A stretch of 64,000 nt of DNA from Streptomyces dioscori (GCF_003024195.1 NZ_KZ679039.1:598285-662284), one strand, 5' to 3'; shown: positions 1 to 9,954, numbered from the stretch's first letter. The notes: generated from the sequence alone by a model not told the origin. Numbers and translations are program-made.

Positions 1-9
1 GCGCGCGGA

Positions 10-951
10 TCACAAGGCCTCCAATGCGTCTCTGAGCCGGCGCAGCAGGGCCACGTCGGGATCCGCCGACGCCTGCGCGGCCTGCGCCGCCTGGGCGGTC
101 ACAGTGGAGACGGAGGGCGCGGGGGACATGGGGGGTGCGGTGGTTTCCGGTGCCCGGCACTCGACCGTCCGCGCGCGGGTCGTCACGATCCCCGCCGCCG
201 CCAGCCGGCGGACGTCGACGAGCGTGTGGAATCCGGGCCGGCCGAGGACCCGGGAGATGTCCGAGACCGTGCGCTCCCCGTCGACCTGGTCGAGGACCGT
301 GCGCTGACGCGGCGGAAGGACCACGTCGACGGCGCGGGCGGTCCGGACGAGTTCCGCCGTGTCCGTGTCCGGATCGGGCCATATGCGGTGCAGCAGCGCG
401 CGGCGCCGCAGCGTCTCGCGCTCCACCGCGCCGACGGTCACCGGCCGCACGGGGCCGATCCAGTGCGCGACCCCGTACCGGAACCGCGCCGGGCCGCTGC
501 TCGCGCCGAGCGTGAAGAACGCGGCGTCGTACAGCGCCCCCAGGTGGCACAGCTCCAGGGCGCCCGCGGCCAGCCGCCCGCTGTCCACCAGGAACCGTCC
601 GACGCGGCGTTCGGCGCCTGCCTCCGAGACCGCCTCCCACCAGCCGTCGGAACCCAGTGCCCCACGGCTGGTGAGCAGGATGTCCAGTCCGGGGGTCGCG
701 GGGCTCTCGGCGTGCACCACCTGGCCCTCGACCAGGTACAGCACTCCGCGATCCCGTGTCAGTACGCCGGTGGCACGCTCCTCCGCGAGCCGGCTGAGCA
801 TGGGGCTGAGCACGGGCGGGACCGGCGCGGACCGGTCCGCGCCGGCCAGGTGGACGGACGGGTCGACAGATGGGTCGACGGCCGGGTCGACGGGTGGGCC
901 GGGGTCGGGTCTGCCCACTCCCGGCAGGGGGCCTGCTTCCATCGTGGTCAC
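10..951 (-). CDS. DUF4388/PatA-like regulator with C-terminal winged helix
   Basis: Protein of about 313 aa read from a GTG (949-951) that overlaps the TGA of the upstream gene (GTGA), which suggests translational coupling. An in-frame ATG three codons later is the alternative start. The N-terminal 40 residues are Pro/Asp/Val-rich. Next comes a beta-rich stretch (LTRDRGVLYLVEGQVVHAES) typical of DUF4388 domains fused to bacterial signalling proteins. The C-terminal third (RTVLDQVDGERTVSDIS..LVDVRRLAAAGIV) reads as a winged helix. The partner is the Roadblock-like protein just upstream. A cytoplasmic signalling role is inferred; the family gives no defined reaction. Confidence 0.7.
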   Translation of the reverse strand: MTTMEAGPLPGVGRPDPGPPVDPAVDPSVDPSVHLAGADRSAPVPPVLSPMLSRLAEERATGVLTRDRGVLYLVEGQVVHAESPATPGLDILLTSRGALGSDGWWEAVSEAGAERRVGRFLVDSGRLAAGALELCHLGALYDAAFFTLGASSGPARFRYGVAHWIGPVRPVTVGAVERETLRRRALLHRIWPDPDTDTAELVRTARAVDVVLPPRQRTVLDQVDGERTVSDISRVLGRPGFHTLVDVRRLAAAGIVTTRARTVECRAPETTAPPMSPAPSVSTVTAQAAQAAQASADPDVALLRRLRDALEAL

Positions 952-1346
952 CCCACCACCAGCCGTTCCGCCATCTCGCCCAGGCGTATTCGCGCCAGGG
1001 CGAGATTGCCGTCCGAACGTCCCAGCCACAGATGCAGGAACACACTGCTGTCGAAGGTCGTCCGCACGAAACGCAGGACGTGATAGCTGTCCCTGTTGCT
1101 GATGATGAGGTCCTCCACCGGCGGCTGCCCGCCGGACCAGTCGGCTCCTTCCTCAGGTGCGAAGGCCTTGTGTTCGGCGGCGAGGCGGGCGAGTTCCGCC
1201 GCCTCGGCCGCGGTGGCCTCGTGATCCCCGTTCGGTGAGTCCCCGACCGTGCCCAGAGCCAGTCCGCTGGTCCAGTCGACCACCGAGGCCCCCCGGGCTC
1301 CGGGCAGTCTCATGGCCTCCAGCAGGCACTCGTCGATTCCGGGCAC
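948..1346 (-). CDS. Roadblock/LC7-like small protein
   Basis: 132 aa from GTG at 1344-1346, preceded by GGGAGGG at a good ribosome-binding distance. The pattern GASVVDWTSGLALG, a central helix (EAAELARLAAEHKAF), then DLIISNRDSYHVLRFV and SVFLHLWLGRSDGNLALAR matches the alternating sheet-helix-sheet layout of Roadblock/LC7 (MglB-like) proteins, which bind or regulate small GTPases. The stop overlaps the start of the DUF4388-like gene, so the two are probably one transcript. No MglA-like GTPase is visible nearby, so the partner is unknown. Family assignment rests on the pattern, not on a search. Confidence 0.65.
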   Translation of the reverse strand: MPGIDECLLEAMRLPGARGASVVDWTSGLALGTVGDSPNGDHEATAAEAAELARLAAEHKAFAPEEGADWSGGQPPVEDLIISNRDSYHVLRFVRTTFDSSVFLHLWLGRSDGNLALARIRLGEMAERLVVG

Positions 1347-1604
1347 GGTGCTTCCCTCCCGCCCGTCGGTTCAGCTGAGTGACGCAGAAGCTACGCAACG
1401 TGTGCGTGACGGGTGAGAGATAGGGCATTTTCCTGTGGAACATGCCAGTTGCTGGCTAGTGTGGGTCGATTGCCCTGAAGACAATCAGACCTTCTGGCTT
1501 TTCCTGGTTCGCGGATTCATTCCGGTCGCGCCGGGTTCGCGCGGGTCGTGCCGGCTCGTACGGGGCTGGCCGAGGCCGTACGGGGAGGGCGGAGGCCGTA
1601 CGGG

Positions 1605-2957
1605 TCACTCCGGAGCCCCGCCGAGCAGCCCCTCCGTGTACGCCCCTCCCGACTCCGCCACGAGTTCGTCGATCGTCTGTGCCGCGCGGACCGTCGCGAA
1701 CCGCACCCCGCCGTCGCCGTCCGGACCGAAACCGTGCACGGCGGGCCGCGCGAGCGAGTTGTACCCGTAGTGGTGCGCGAAGTAGTACGCGCCCGTGTCC
1801 AGTGCCGCCGCGTAGTCGCCCTGTTCGAGCAGCGGCATCGACCGGCCCTCCGCCAGCAGGTCACCCGCGAAACAGGCGGGCCCCGCCACGTCCTGGATCA
1901 CCTCGGGCCCCGTCTTCGGCCGCCCCTTGGCGTCGTACGCGGCCACCCGCAGCGGCCACGACTCGGGCGCGTACACCGTGCGGGCTGCCACCTGGACCCC
2001 CGCGTGCGTCACCGCGATGGCCCGGCCGCCCGCCGACTTCGCGTACTCGACGCGCGCCAGCACCACGCCGTGCTTGGCGAGCAGTGACCGCCCGAACTCC
2101 GTGACCAGCCCGTATCGGCCGTCGAACAGCCCCGGCACGGTCGACGCGAGAAGCCGTGCGTACTCCTCGTACGTCGGGGTGTGGTCGTCCGAGCCGAAGT
2201 TCACCGGCAGCCCGCCGCCGATGTCCAGCGTGTCGACCTGCCGCCGCCCGGCCCGCCCGTTGATCTCCTCCGCGAGCCCGTACGCCTCGGCCACCCCGCG
2301 CGCCATCAGCTCCAGCGGCATCCCCTGCGACCCCGAGTGCGTGTGCAGCCTGGTCAGCCACGGCCGGTCCAGGTACGCCCGCACGACCCACTCGCGCGCG
2401 CCCTCGTCCCGCAGCGCGACGCCGAACTTCGAGGTCGCCGTCGCCGTGGACAGCGCCCCGATCGAACCCCCGCCGACCTGCGGGTTCACTCGCAGTCCCA
2501 GCGGCGAGCGGGTCGACGCCGACCCCACCAGCGCGTCGATCCGCGCCAGCTCCTGAGGGTTGTCCGCGTTGACCGCGATACCCAGGGCCAGTGCCTCCCG
2601 CAGCTCCGAGGGGGTCTTCGCGGGCGAGTCGAGGACCGTACGGGACGGGGGCACGCCGGCCGCGCGGGCGAGGGCCAGCTCGCCCGGACTCGCGACCTCC
2701 ATGCCGATGCCCTCCCGGTGCAGCAGCCGCAGCACCGGGACGAGCGGGGTCGCCTTCACCGCGAACGCGTGCAGCACGGGCGTGCCCGGTGCGGTCACCG
2801 CGTCGAAGGCCGCCCGCAGGGCCGCCGCGGAGGCCCGGATCCCGGTGGTGTCGAGGAGTGCGGCGAGAGGGGTGGAGGGGCTCACGAGTCCCTGCTCCAC
2901 GGCGGCGCGAACGGCGGCGTCGCGCCGCGCGGCCCCTGAGTCTGTGTATGCAGCCAT
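1605..2957 (-). CDS. PLP-dependent fold-III decarboxylase, diaminopimelate decarboxylase family
   Basis: 450 aa from the ATG at 2955-2957 (MAAYTDSGAA). A longer open frame upstream reads into the hut promoter region and is not used. HAFAVKATPLVPVL carries the expected PLP lysine, HTHSGSQG and GGGLPVNF are barrel phosphate-binding segments, and EFGRSLLAKHG replaces the usual EPGR. The LysA substrate-site motif (CESSD-like) is not conserved: the sequence reads GPACFAGDLLA. The true substrate may therefore not be meso-diaminopimelate. It is transcribed divergently from hutU across about 170 bp, so shared regulation is possible but unproven. Confidence 0.8.
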   Translation of the reverse strand: MAAYTDSGAARRDAAVRAAVEQGLVSPSTPLAALLDTTGIRASAAALRAAFDAVTAPGTPVLHAFAVKATPLVPVLRLLHREGIGMEVASPGELALARAAGVPPSRTVLDSPAKTPSELREALALGIAVNADNPQELARIDALVGSASTRSPLGLRVNPQVGGGSIGALSTATATSKFGVALRDEGAREWVVRAYLDRPWLTRLHTHSGSQGMPLELMARGVAEAYGLAEEINGRAGRRQVDTLDIGGGLPVNFGSDDHTPTYEEYARLLASTVPGLFDGRYGLVTEFGRSLLAKHGVVLARVEYAKSAGGRAIAVTHAGVQVAARTVYAPESWPLRVAAYDAKGRPKTGPEVIQDVAGPACFAGDLLAEGRSMPLLEQGDYAAALDTGAYYFAHHYGYNSLARPAVHGFGPDGDGGVRFATVRAAQTIDELVAESGGAYTEGLLGGAPE

Positions 2958-2960
2958 ACA
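2945..2960. promoter_or_regulatory. Inverted repeat over the decarboxylase start codon
   Basis: Perfect 6-bp arms, TGTATG-CAGC-CATACA, overlapping the ATG of the minus-strand decarboxylase gene in the intergenic region shared with hutU. The half-site partly recurs upstream of hutU as GCTGTAT (twice, around 3046-3068). A repressor operator of GntR or similar type is a reasonable guess; the binding protein is not identified. Confidence 0.35.
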
Positions 2961-3124
2961 TCCAGCCAAACACCCGTGTGGAGCCCTCGCTGGCCCATGA
3001 AGGTATTGACTAGTTCTATTCAGGAGCCCAGGATGTGAATATCTGCTGTATCGCCACACCGCTGTATGCACGGCATCACCCGGAGTGCCAACCGGAGTAC
3101 TCACCCGTCGCCAGGAGGCAGACC

Positions 3125-4783
3125 ATGTCAGGACCCCGCCCCGTCCGAGCACCGCGCGGAACGGAACTGAGCGCCCTGGGATGGCAGCAGGAAGCCGCTC
3201 TGCGGATGCTGCAGAACAACCTCGACCCCGAGGTCGCCGAGCACCCCGACAAACTCGTCGTCTACGGCGGCACCGGCAAGGCCGCCCGCGACTGGCGCTC
3301 CTACGACGCCATGGTCCGTACGCTGCGGACGCTCAAGCAGGACGAGACGATGCTCGTCCAGTCCGGCCGCCCCGTCGGCGTCATGCAGACCCACGAGTGG
3401 GCGCCGCGCGTCCTCATCGCCAACTCCAACCTGGTCGGCGACTGGGCGAACTGGGAGGAGTTCCGGCGCCTCGAAGCCCTCGGCCTCACCATGTACGGGC
3501 AGATGACCGCCGGATCGTGGATCTACATCGGCACGCAGGGCATCCTCCAGGGCACCTACGAGACCTTCTCCGCCGTCGCCGCGAAGAAGTTCGGCGGAAC
3601 GCTCGCCGGGACCATCACCCTGACCGCCGGTCTCGGCGGCATGGGCGGCGCCCAGCCGCTCGCCGTGACGATGAACGACGGCGTCGCGATCTGTATCGAC
3701 GTCGACCCGCGCGCCATCGAGCGCCGCATCGAGCACAGGTACCTCGACGTACGCGCCGACTCCCTGGAGCACGCCCTCCAGCTCGCCGTGGAGGCCCGGG
3801 ACGCCCGCCGCCCGCTCTCCATCGGCCTGCTCGGCAACGCCGCCGAACTGCTGCCGCGGATGCTCGCCGAGGGCGCCCCGATCGACATCGTCACCGACCA
3901 GACCTCGGCCCACGACCCGCTGGCCTACCTGCCCGTGGGCGTCGACCTCGACGACATGGCCGCGTACGCCGCGAAGGACCCGGCCGGTTTCACCACCCGG
4001 GCCCGTGAGTCCATGGCACGGCACGTGGAGGCCATGGTGGGCTTCATGGACGCCGGCGCCGAGGTCTTCGACTACGGCAACTCCATCCGGGGAGAGGCCC
4101 AACTCGCCGGATACGAGCGGGCGTTCGCCTTCCCCGGATTCGTACCCGCCTACATCCGGCCGCTGTTCTCCGAGGGCAAGGGCCCCTTCCGCTGGGCCGC
4201 CCTGTCCGGTGAGGCGTCCGACATCCACAAGACCGACAAGGCGATCCTCGACCTCTTCCCCGAGAACGAATCCCTCCACCGCTGGATCAAACTGGCCGGC
4301 GAACGCGTCCACTTCCAGGGCCTGCCCGCCCGGATCTGCTGGCTCGGCTACGGCGAGCGCGACAAGGCGGGTGAGCGCTTCAACGACATGGTCGCCTCCG
4401 GCGAACTGGCCGCGCCCCTGGCCATCGGCCGCGACCACCTCGACTGCGGTTCCGTCGCCTCCCCGTACCGCGAGACCGAGGCCATGCTCGACGGCTCCGA
4501 CGCGATCGCCGACTGGCCGCTGCTCAACGCCATGGTGAACGTGGCCTCCGGCGCGTCCTGGGTGTCCATCCACCACGGCGGCGGTGTGGGCATGGGGCGT
4601 TCCATCCACGCGGGGCAGGTGTCGGTGGCCGACGGCACGCGGTTGGCGGGCGAGAAGATTCGCCGCGTGCTGACGAACGACCCCGGGATGGGGGTCATTC
4701 GGCATGTCGATGCCGGGTACGACATCGCGGAGACGGTCGCTGACGAGCGTGGCGTGCGGGTTCCCATGCGGGAGGGCGAGTGA
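3125..4783 (+). CDS. hutU: Urocanate hydratase
   Basis: 552 aa. The ATG at 3125 follows AGGAGG with normal spacing; an in-frame upstream start exists but lacks homology. The enzyme adds water to urocanate to give imidazolonepropionate, the second step of histidine degradation, using tightly bound NAD+. [11 protein letters not shown] near the N terminus, the Gly-rich [16 protein letters not shown], and [17 protein letters not shown] near the C terminus are family hallmarks, and length is normal. It heads a plus-strand operon with an M20 amidohydrolase, hutF and hutI; its TGA overlaps the next GTG. Histidase (hutH) is not in the window. Confidence 0.97.
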   Translation: MSGPRPVRAPRGTELSALGWQQEAALRMLQNNLDPEVAEHPDKLVVYGGTGKAARDWRSYDAMVRTLRTLKQDETMLVQSGRPVGVMQTHEWAPRVLIANSNLVGDWANWEEFRRLEALGLTMYGQMTAGSWIYIGTQGILQGTYETFSAVAAKKFGGTLAGTITLTAGLGGMGGAQPLAVTMNDGVAICIDVDPRAIERRIEHRYLDVRADSLEHALQLAVEARDARRPLSIGLLGNAAELLPRMLAEGAPIDIVTDQTSAHDPLAYLPVGVDLDDMAAYAAKDPAGFTTRARESMARHVEAMVGFMDAGAEVFDYGNSIRGEAQLAGYERAFAFPGFVPAYIRPLFSEGKGPFRWAALSGEASDIHKTDKAILDLFPENESLHRWIKLAGERVHFQGLPARICWLGYGERDKAGERFNDMVASGELAAPLAIGRDHLDCGSVASPYRETEAMLDGSDAIADWPLLNAMVNVASGASWVSIHHGGGVGMGRSIHAGQVSVADGTRLAGEKIRRVLTNDPGMGVIRHVDAGYDIAETVADERGVRVPMREGE

Positions 4784-6255
4784 GCGGGTCGTTGTCCGGC
4801 GGGGGCTCCGCCCCCGGGCCCCGCTGGGGGCTCCGCCCCCAGGCCCCCGATCGGCCTGAACGGCCTCGTCCTCAAACGCCGGACGGGCTGGAAACGCCCG
4901 AGCGGTTTCGTGGGCAGGAGCCGGACGGGGTGGGGGTGCCTGGACGGTCTCGTCGGCAGACGGCGGATGGGTTGGAAGGGCCTGGGCGGTCTCGTCGGCG
5001 GGTGCAGGAAGGGCTGAAGGGATCCTCTTTTCTTGAGATGTGGGGGGAGTTGGAGTCCATCGGGCGGCATGCCGGGTCCGGGGGGTATCGGCGGTTCGCC
5101 TGGACCGGGGCCGATACCGACTGCCGGGCCTGGTTCCGGGCGCAGGCCGAGGCGCGTGGGCTCACCCTCGAACTGGACCGGAACGGGAACCAGTGGGCCT
5201 GGCTCGGTGACCCCGCCGCGGGGGACGCCGTCGTCACCGGGTCCCACCTCGACTCCGTACCCGACGGCGGTGCCTTCGACGGACCCCTCGGCGTCGTGTC
5301 CTCCTTCGCCGCGCTGGACGAACTGCGCGGCCGGAACGCGCGGTTCACCAAGCCCCTCGCCATCGTGAACTTCGGCGACGAGGAAGGCGCCCGCTTCGGG
5401 CTCGCCTGTGTCGGCTCGCGGCTCACCGCCGGGGAACTCACCGTCGAGCAGGCGCACCGGCTCACCGACGCCGACGGCATCACCCTCCCGCAGGCGATGG
5501 AGGCCGCGGGCCACGACCCGGACGCCATCGGCGCGGACCCCGAACGCCTGGGCCGTATCGGCGCGTTCGTCGAGCTGCACGTCGAGCAGGGACGCGCCCT
5601 CGACCTGACCGGCGACCGGGTCGGCGTCGCCAGCGCCATCTGGCCGCACGGGCGGTGGCGCTTCGACTTCCGGGGCGAGGCCAACCACGCGGGCACCACC
5701 CGCCTCATGGACCGCCGCGACCCCATGCTGTCGTACGCGGAGACCGTGCTCGCGGCCCGCCGGGAGGCCCAGCTCGCCGGCGCGGTGGCCACCTTCGGCA
5801 AGATCTCCGTCGAGCCGAACGGCGTCAACGCCATCCCCTCCCTCGTACGCGGCTGGCTCGACTCCCGCGCCGCCGACCAGGCGACCCTCGACACGGTCGT
5901 CCACGGCATCGAGAAGGCGGCCCGCGAGTACGCCGACGCGCACGGCATCCACCTCGACGTCGTCCGGGAGTCGTTCACCCCGGTCGTCGAGTTCGAGCAC
6001 GCCCTGCGGGACGAGATCGCCCGCCTCCTCGGCAAGGAGGACGGGGGGAAGAGCGCGCACCTGAACGTGCCCGTCCTGGGAACCGGTGCGGGACACGACG
6101 CAGGGATCCTCTCCGGTTCGATCCCGACCGCCATGCTGTTCGTACGCAACCCCACGGGGGTCTCGCACTCGCCGGCCGAGTACGCCGCCGAGGACGACTG
6201 CGTGGCCGGGGTGACCGCACTCGCCGACGTACTGGAAGGGCTGGCCTGCAAGTGA
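4780..6255 (+). CDS. M20-family amidohydrolase (allantoate amidohydrolase-like), possible N-formylglutamate deformylase
   Basis: Read from the GTG at 4780, which overlaps the hutU stop and follows GGGAGG, the protein has 491 aa. Family members usually begin near [12 protein letters not shown], so GTG 5002 or ATG 5038 (about 405-417 aa) are real alternatives. Residues 1-80 come from tandem repeat DNA. Metal and dimer motifs are clear: [46 protein letters not shown], and a C-terminal SHSPAEY. It is annotated by similarity as AllC or N-carbamoyl-amino-acid hydrolase. Sitting between hutU and hutF, it could supply the deformylation of N-formylglutamate otherwise done by HutG (inference). Confidence 0.85.
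   Translation: MSGSLSGGGSAPGPRWGLRPQAPDRPERPRPQTPDGLETPERFRGQEPDGVGVPGRSRRQTADGLEGPGRSRRRVQEGLKGSSFLEMWGELESIGRHAGSGGYRRFAWTGADTDCRAWFRAQAEARGLTLELDRNGNQWAWLGDPAAGDAVVTGSHLDSVPDGGAFDGPLGVVSSFAALDELRGRNARFTKPLAIVNFGDEEGARFGLACVGSRLTAGELTVEQAHRLTDADGITLPQAMEAAGHDPDAIGADPERLGRIGAFVELHVEQGRALDLTGDRVGVASAIWPHGRWRFDFRGEANHAGTTRLMDRRDPMLSYAETVLAARREAQLAGAVATFGKISVEPNGVNAIPSLVRGWLDSRAADQATLDTVVHGIEKAAREYADAHGIHLDVVRESFTPVVEFEHALRDEIARLLGKEDGGKSAHLNVPVLGTGAGHDAGILSGSIPTAMLFVRNPTGVSHSPAEYAAEDDCVAGVTALADVLEGLACK
4800..4842. repeat. Two GGGGGCTCCGCCCCC hairpins
   Basis: Two nearly adjacent copies of the palindrome GGGGGCTCCGCCCCC just after the hutU stop. Each can form a short very stable hairpin. They lie inside the operon, and inside the amidohydrolase reading frame if translation starts at 4780. 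They could attenuate or stabilise the transcript. Confidence 0.7.
4855..5022 (+). repeat. Four tandem 42-bp repeats
   Basis: Imperfect units at 4855-4896, 4897-4938, 4939-4980 and 4981-5022, each opening with CC(T/C)G(A/G)(A/G)CGG..TCGT. The first unit contains CTCGTCCTCAAACGCCGGACGG, shortened here to the core CCTCAAACGCCGGACGG, a familiar Streptomyces intergenic motif. Since 42 is a multiple of 3, the frame stays open and would encode 14-residue repeats ([28 protein letters not shown] and relatives) in front of the amidohydrolase. Confidence 0.85.
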
Positions 6256-7628
6256 GTGAGCCGCACATGAGCGCGCGAGGCACGACGTACTGGCTGGAGC
6301 ACGCCTGGCTCGACTCCTACGTGGAGCCGGGCGTGGCCCTCGACGTGGGGACGGACGGCCGGATCGCCGCCGTCCGCACGGGCGTCGACAGCCCACCGCC
6401 CGGCGCGGAGATCCTGCGCGGCCTGACCCTCCCCGGCCTCGCCAACACCCACAGCCACGCCTTCCACCGAGCCCTGCGCGGCACCGTCCAGGTCGGCTCC
6501 GGGACCTTCTGGACCTGGCGCGAGATCATGTACTCCGTCGCCGACCGGCTCACCCCGGACACGTACCACGCGCTCGCCCGCGCGGTGTACGCGGAGATGG
6601 CGCTCGCCGGGATCACGGCCGTCGGCGAGTTCCACTACGTGCACCACGCGCCCGGTGGCACCCCGTACGCCGACCCGAACGCCATGGGGGAGGCGCTCGT
6701 CGAGGCCGCCGCCGAGGCGGGCATCCGCATCACCCTCCTCGACACCGTCTACCTCGCCGCCGGCCTGGTCGACGCGCGCAGGGGACAGCCCCCGAACCGG
6801 CACCAGCTCCGCTTCTCCGACGGCACCGCGGAAGCCTGGGCAGCACGCTGTTCAGTTCTCAAGGACCGGGATCACGCGCGGATCGGGGCCGCCGTCCACT
6901 CCGTACGGGCGGTGCCCGCGGGGCAGTTGGCGACGGTGGCGCGGTGGGCCGAGGAGCGGCAGTCCCCGCTCCACGTGCATCTGTCCGAGCAGACGGCTGA
7001 GAACGACGCCTGCCTGGCTGCCCACGGCCGTACGCCCACGCAACTGCTCGCCGACCACGGGGTGCTCGGCCCGCGCACCACGGGCGTGCACAACACCCAC
7101 CTCACCGACGAGGACATCGCACTGCTCGGCCGCTCCGGCACCGGCACGTGCATGTGCCCGACCACCGAGCGCGACCTCGCCGACGGCATCGGACCGGCCG
7201 TCGCCCTCCAGCAAGCGGGCTCCCCGCTCTCCCTCGGCTCCGACAGCCACGCCGTGATCGACCTGCTCGAAGAGGCGCGCGCGATGGAGCTGAACGAGCG
7301 CCTGCGCAGCCGTACGCGGGGTCACTGGACCGCGGCTGCGCTCCTTCGCGCCGCCTCCGCGGACGGTCACGCGGCCCTCGGCTGGGCCGACGCGGGCACG
7401 CTCGAAGCGGGTGCGCTCGCCGACTTCACGACGGTCGCGCTCGACTCCGTCAGGACAGCGGGGACGCTGCCGCGGCTCGGGGCCGAGACGGCCGTATTCG
7501 CCGCGACAGCGGCGGACGTGCGGCACACCGTCGTGGGCGGCCGGCACGTCGTACGCGACGGGGCGCACACCCTCGTCCCGGACGTGCCGCGGGCCCTGGC
7601 GGACGCCATCGAAGCGCTGCGCGCCTGA
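6252..7628 (+). CDS. hutF: Formimidoylglutamate deiminase
   Basis: 458 aa from GTG 6252, overlapping the upstream TGA; ATG 6267 (453 aa) is an equally possible start. It converts N-formimino-L-glutamate to N-formyl-L-glutamate plus ammonia in histidine catabolism. Amidohydrolase metal motifs are [13 protein letters not shown] (HSH near residue 67), [11 protein letters not shown], and [20 protein letters not shown] with the catalytic aspartate. Length matches HutF. The HutF route requires an N-formylglutamate deformylase; no HutG-type gene is present here, which makes the preceding M20 enzyme the candidate. hutI begins about 50 bp downstream. Confidence 0.93.
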   Translation: MSEPHMSARGTTYWLEHAWLDSYVEPGVALDVGTDGRIAAVRTGVDSPPPGAEILRGLTLPGLANTHSHAFHRALRGTVQVGSGTFWTWREIMYSVADRLTPDTYHALARAVYAEMALAGITAVGEFHYVHHAPGGTPYADPNAMGEALVEAAAEAGIRITLLDTVYLAAGLVDARRGQPPNRHQLRFSDGTAEAWAARCSVLKDRDHARIGAAVHSVRAVPAGQLATVARWAEERQSPLHVHLSEQTAENDACLAAHGRTPTQLLADHGVLGPRTTGVHNTHLTDEDIALLGRSGTGTCMCPTTERDLADGIGPAVALQQAGSPLSLGSDSHAVIDLLEEARAMELNERLRSRTRGHWTAAALLRAASADGHAALGWADAGTLEAGALADFTTVALDSVRTAGTLPRLGAETAVFAATAADVRHTVVGGRHVVRDGAHTLVPDVPRALADAIEALRA

Positions 7629-7678
7629 ACTCCGGCCCCGACCGGGCCCTCTCCGCCCCGACAGCCCCCGAGGACGCC

Positions 7679-8890
7679 ATGAGCAGCACCAGCCCCAGCA
7701 GCACCAGCGGTAGCAAGACCGGCAGCACGACCCTCATCACCAACATCGCCAGTCTGGTCACCAACGACTCCTCTCTCGGTGACAGGTCTCCGCTCGGTCT
7801 GATCCAGGACGCGGCCGTCGTCATCGACGGCGACCGCATCGCGTGGACCGGTGACTCAAGAAAAGCACCCGCCACTGACAATCGGGTCGACGCCGGTGGC
7901 CGGGCGGTGATCCCCGGCTTCGTGGACTCCCACTCGCACCTGGTCTTCGCGGGTGACCGCACGCAGGAGTTCAACGCCCGGATGTCCGGCCGGGCCTACA
8001 GCGCCGGTGGCATCCGCACGACCGTCGCCGCCACGCGCGCGGCGAGCGACGAGGAGCTGGAGCGCAACCTCACCCACTACCTGGCCGAGGCCCTGCGCCA
8101 GGGCACGACCACGTTCGAGACCAAGTCCGGCTACGGGTTGACGGTCGAGGACGAGGCGCGGGCCCTGCGGATCGCGTCCGCGCACACGGACGAGGTCACG
8201 TTTCTCGGCGCGCACATCGTCTCGCCGGATTACGCGGACGACCCCGCCGCGTACGTCGCCCTCGTCACCGGCGAGATGCTGGACGCGTGTGCCCCGTACG
8301 CGCGTTGGATCGACGTCTTCTGCGAGAAGGGAGCCTTCGACGGGGACCAGGCCCGCGCGATCCTCACGGCGGGCAGGGCGAAGGGGCTGCACCCGCGCAT
8401 CCACGCCAACCAGCTCTCGTACGGCCCCGGAGTGCAACTGGCCGTCGAACTGGACGCGGCCAGCGCGGACCACTGCACGCACCTCACCGACGCGGACGTG
8501 GACGCGCTCGCGAGCGGTGCCACCGTGGCGACGCTGCTGCCCGGCGCGGAGTTCTCGACGCGCGCCGCGTGGCCGGACGCCCGCCGCCTCCTCGACGCGG
8601 GCGTCACGGTCGCCCTGTCGACGGACTGCAACCCGGGCTCGTCCTTCACGTCGTCCGTACCGTTCTGCATCGCGCTGGCGGTACGGGACATGGGCATGAC
8701 GCCGGACGAGGCGCTGTGGTCGGCGACGGCGGGCGGCGCCGCGGCGCTCCGCCGCACGGACATCGGCCGCGTGGCCCCGGGCGCGTACGCCGACCTGACG
8801 TTCCTCAACGCCCCGAGCCACGTGCACTTGGCGTACCGGCCGGGGGTGCCGCTGGTACGGGAGGTGTGGCGTCGGGGGGTACGGGTGTGA
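7679..8890 (+). CDS. hutI: Imidazolonepropionase
   Basis: 403 aa, ATG at 7679 in GACGCCATG. It hydrolyses imidazolone-5-propionate to N-formimino-L-glutamate, third step of histidine degradation, and belongs to the metal-dependent amidohydrolases. HSH at about residues 85-87 ([13 protein letters not shown]), [15 protein letters not shown], and [11 protein letters not shown] near the C terminus are the expected metal and substrate motifs. The first 16 residues are Ser/Thr/Gly-rich and probably disordered. It is the last gene of the hut operon and ends one base from the convergent DUF397 gene, so transcripts from the two strands should meet here. Confidence 0.95.
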   Translation: MSSTSPSSTSGSKTGSTTLITNIASLVTNDSSLGDRSPLGLIQDAAVVIDGDRIAWTGDSRKAPATDNRVDAGGRAVIPGFVDSHSHLVFAGDRTQEFNARMSGRAYSAGGIRTTVAATRAASDEELERNLTHYLAEALRQGTTTFETKSGYGLTVEDEARALRIASAHTDEVTFLGAHIVSPDYADDPAAYVALVTGEMLDACAPYARWIDVFCEKGAFDGDQARAILTAGRAKGLHPRIHANQLSYGPGVQLAVELDAASADHCTHLTDADVDALASGATVATLLPGAEFSTRAAWPDARRLLDAGVTVALSTDCNPGSSFTSSVPFCIALAVRDMGMTPDEALWSATAGGAAALRRTDIGRVAPGAYADLTFLNAPSHVHLAYRPGVPLVREVWRRGVRV

Positions 8891-9091
8891 TCAGGCGGTG
8901 CCTGCTTTGACCGCACGTATCAGGTGGGCCAACGGGCCGGTGCTGGTGCTGAGTTCGACGCCGGGGGTGTCGCTCTCGCGGAGGTGAACGGTCCCGGGGG
9001 ACGCGGCGATTTCGACGCAGGTGTTGCCGTCGCCGCCGTCCGAGAAAGTGGACTTCTGCCAGCGCAGGATGTGGTTCATTGCGCGCGTCAC
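8891..9091 (-). CDS. DUF397 small protein
   Basis: 66 aa, with ATG overlapping the TGA of the XRE gene (ATGA). A second ATG four codons in (MNHILRWQKS) is a possible start. The pattern WQKSTFSDGGDGNTCVEIA then VHLRESDTPG is the DUF397 signature. Such proteins are found in large numbers in Streptomyces next to XRE/DUF5753 regulators (WhiJ and AbaA-type modules) and are thought to modulate the cognate regulator. The overlap indicates co-translation with that regulator. Confidence 0.92.
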   Translation of the reverse strand: MTRAMNHILRWQKSTFSDGGDGNTCVEIAASPGTVHLRESDTPGVELSTSTGPLAHLIRAVKAGTA

Positions 9092-9954
9092 ATCTCCTTG
9101 GTCAGTCGATGGATGAAGTCCCGCGATGCCACGGGGTCCAACGTCGCCTTCTCCACCTTACGGAAGAGTGTTCGAAGTTGAGCCAGCTGCGGTTCCGCAT
9201 CGATGAACGCGGTTCCGGTGGGGGCGTCCCGTAGGCCGGTGTCCAGCCGGGGGAGCGGGCCGCCCGTGTACATCATCGAGGCCCCGGCGCCGGCGAAACC
9301 GTCCTGATCGGTCGGGATGATGCGGACGGTGGCGTGGCCCTGCTCGATCTTGTCGAGGATCTGCTGGAGTTGTGCGCGGGACGCCTGGCGGTCGGCCACG
9401 CGGATACGCAGGGCGAACTCGTGGATCAGCGTCTCGTACGGCGTGGGCTTGGCGCCCTCGATGACGGCGCGCCGCTCCATCCGGTGCTCCACCCGAGGGG
9501 TCAGCTCTCGCTCGGGCAGGCCGGGGACCATGTACGTGTAGACCGCGCGAGCGTAGTCGGCCGTCTGTAGCAGTCCCGGCACGTGCGTGATCACCACCTC
9601 GCGGAGGAACGTCGCGTGGTGCTCGACCTCGGCGACGTCCGCGAACACCGGAGGCAGCGGCCCTCGGTACTCCTCCCACCAGCCCCGCGTCCGATCGGTC
9701 GCCATCGCGATGAGGGCTTCGATCAACGCCTCGTCCGTGCAGGCGTAGTGGCCGGCGAGGCGTCGTACGCGTTCGGCGCTCACACCTGCGACGCCGGACT
9801 CGATCTGGCTCATCTGGACCGCGTCGGCCCCGAGCAGGGTGGCGGCCTCCCGGGCCTTCATGCCCGTCGCCTCGCGCAGTTTGCGCAGCTCAGCGCCAAG
9901 TCGAAGCCTGCGGGCCGTGAGATGCCTTTTCGGCGGCAACCGGCGTCTCCTCAT
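9088..9954 (-). CDS. XRE-family DNA-binding regulator with DUF5753 domain (WhiJ-like)
   Basis: 288 aa. After an Arg-rich start, an XRE helix-turn-helix spans about residues 18-72 (LGAELRKLREATGMKAREAATLLGADAVQMSQIESG). DUF5753 follows (WWEEYRG, VPGLLQTADYARAV, RQASRAQLQQILDKIE, VRIIPTDQDG). It forms the usual Streptomyces trio with the overlapping DUF397 gene and the divergent ATPase gene. A 16-bp palindrome between the two transcription units lies across both predicted promoters and is the likely binding site. The start has only a weak Shine-Dalgarno sequence. Confidence 0.92.
   Translation of the reverse strand: MRRRRLPPKRHLTARRLRLGAELRKLREATGMKAREAATLLGADAVQMSQIESGVAGVSAERVRRLAGHYACTDEALIEALIAMATDRTRGWWEEYRGPLPPVFADVAEVEHHATFLREVVITHVPGLLQTADYARAVYTYMVPGLPERELTPRVEHRMERRAVIEGAKPTPYETLIHEFALRIRVADRQASRAQLQQILDKIEQGHATVRIIPTDQDGFAGAGASMMYTGGPLPRLDTGLRDAPTGTAFIDAEPQLAQLRTLFRKVEKATLDPVASRDFIHRLTKEM

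Noticed and set aside
1445..1455. CCAG-TTG-CTGG inverted repeat upstream of the Roadblock gene
   Set aside because: Arms of four bases are too short to support an operator call.
5655..6251. Extension of the hutF frame upstream into the amidohydrolase gene
   Set aside because: It is a shadow of the amidohydrolase coding sequence; the HutF homology begins after the GTGA overlap at 6252.
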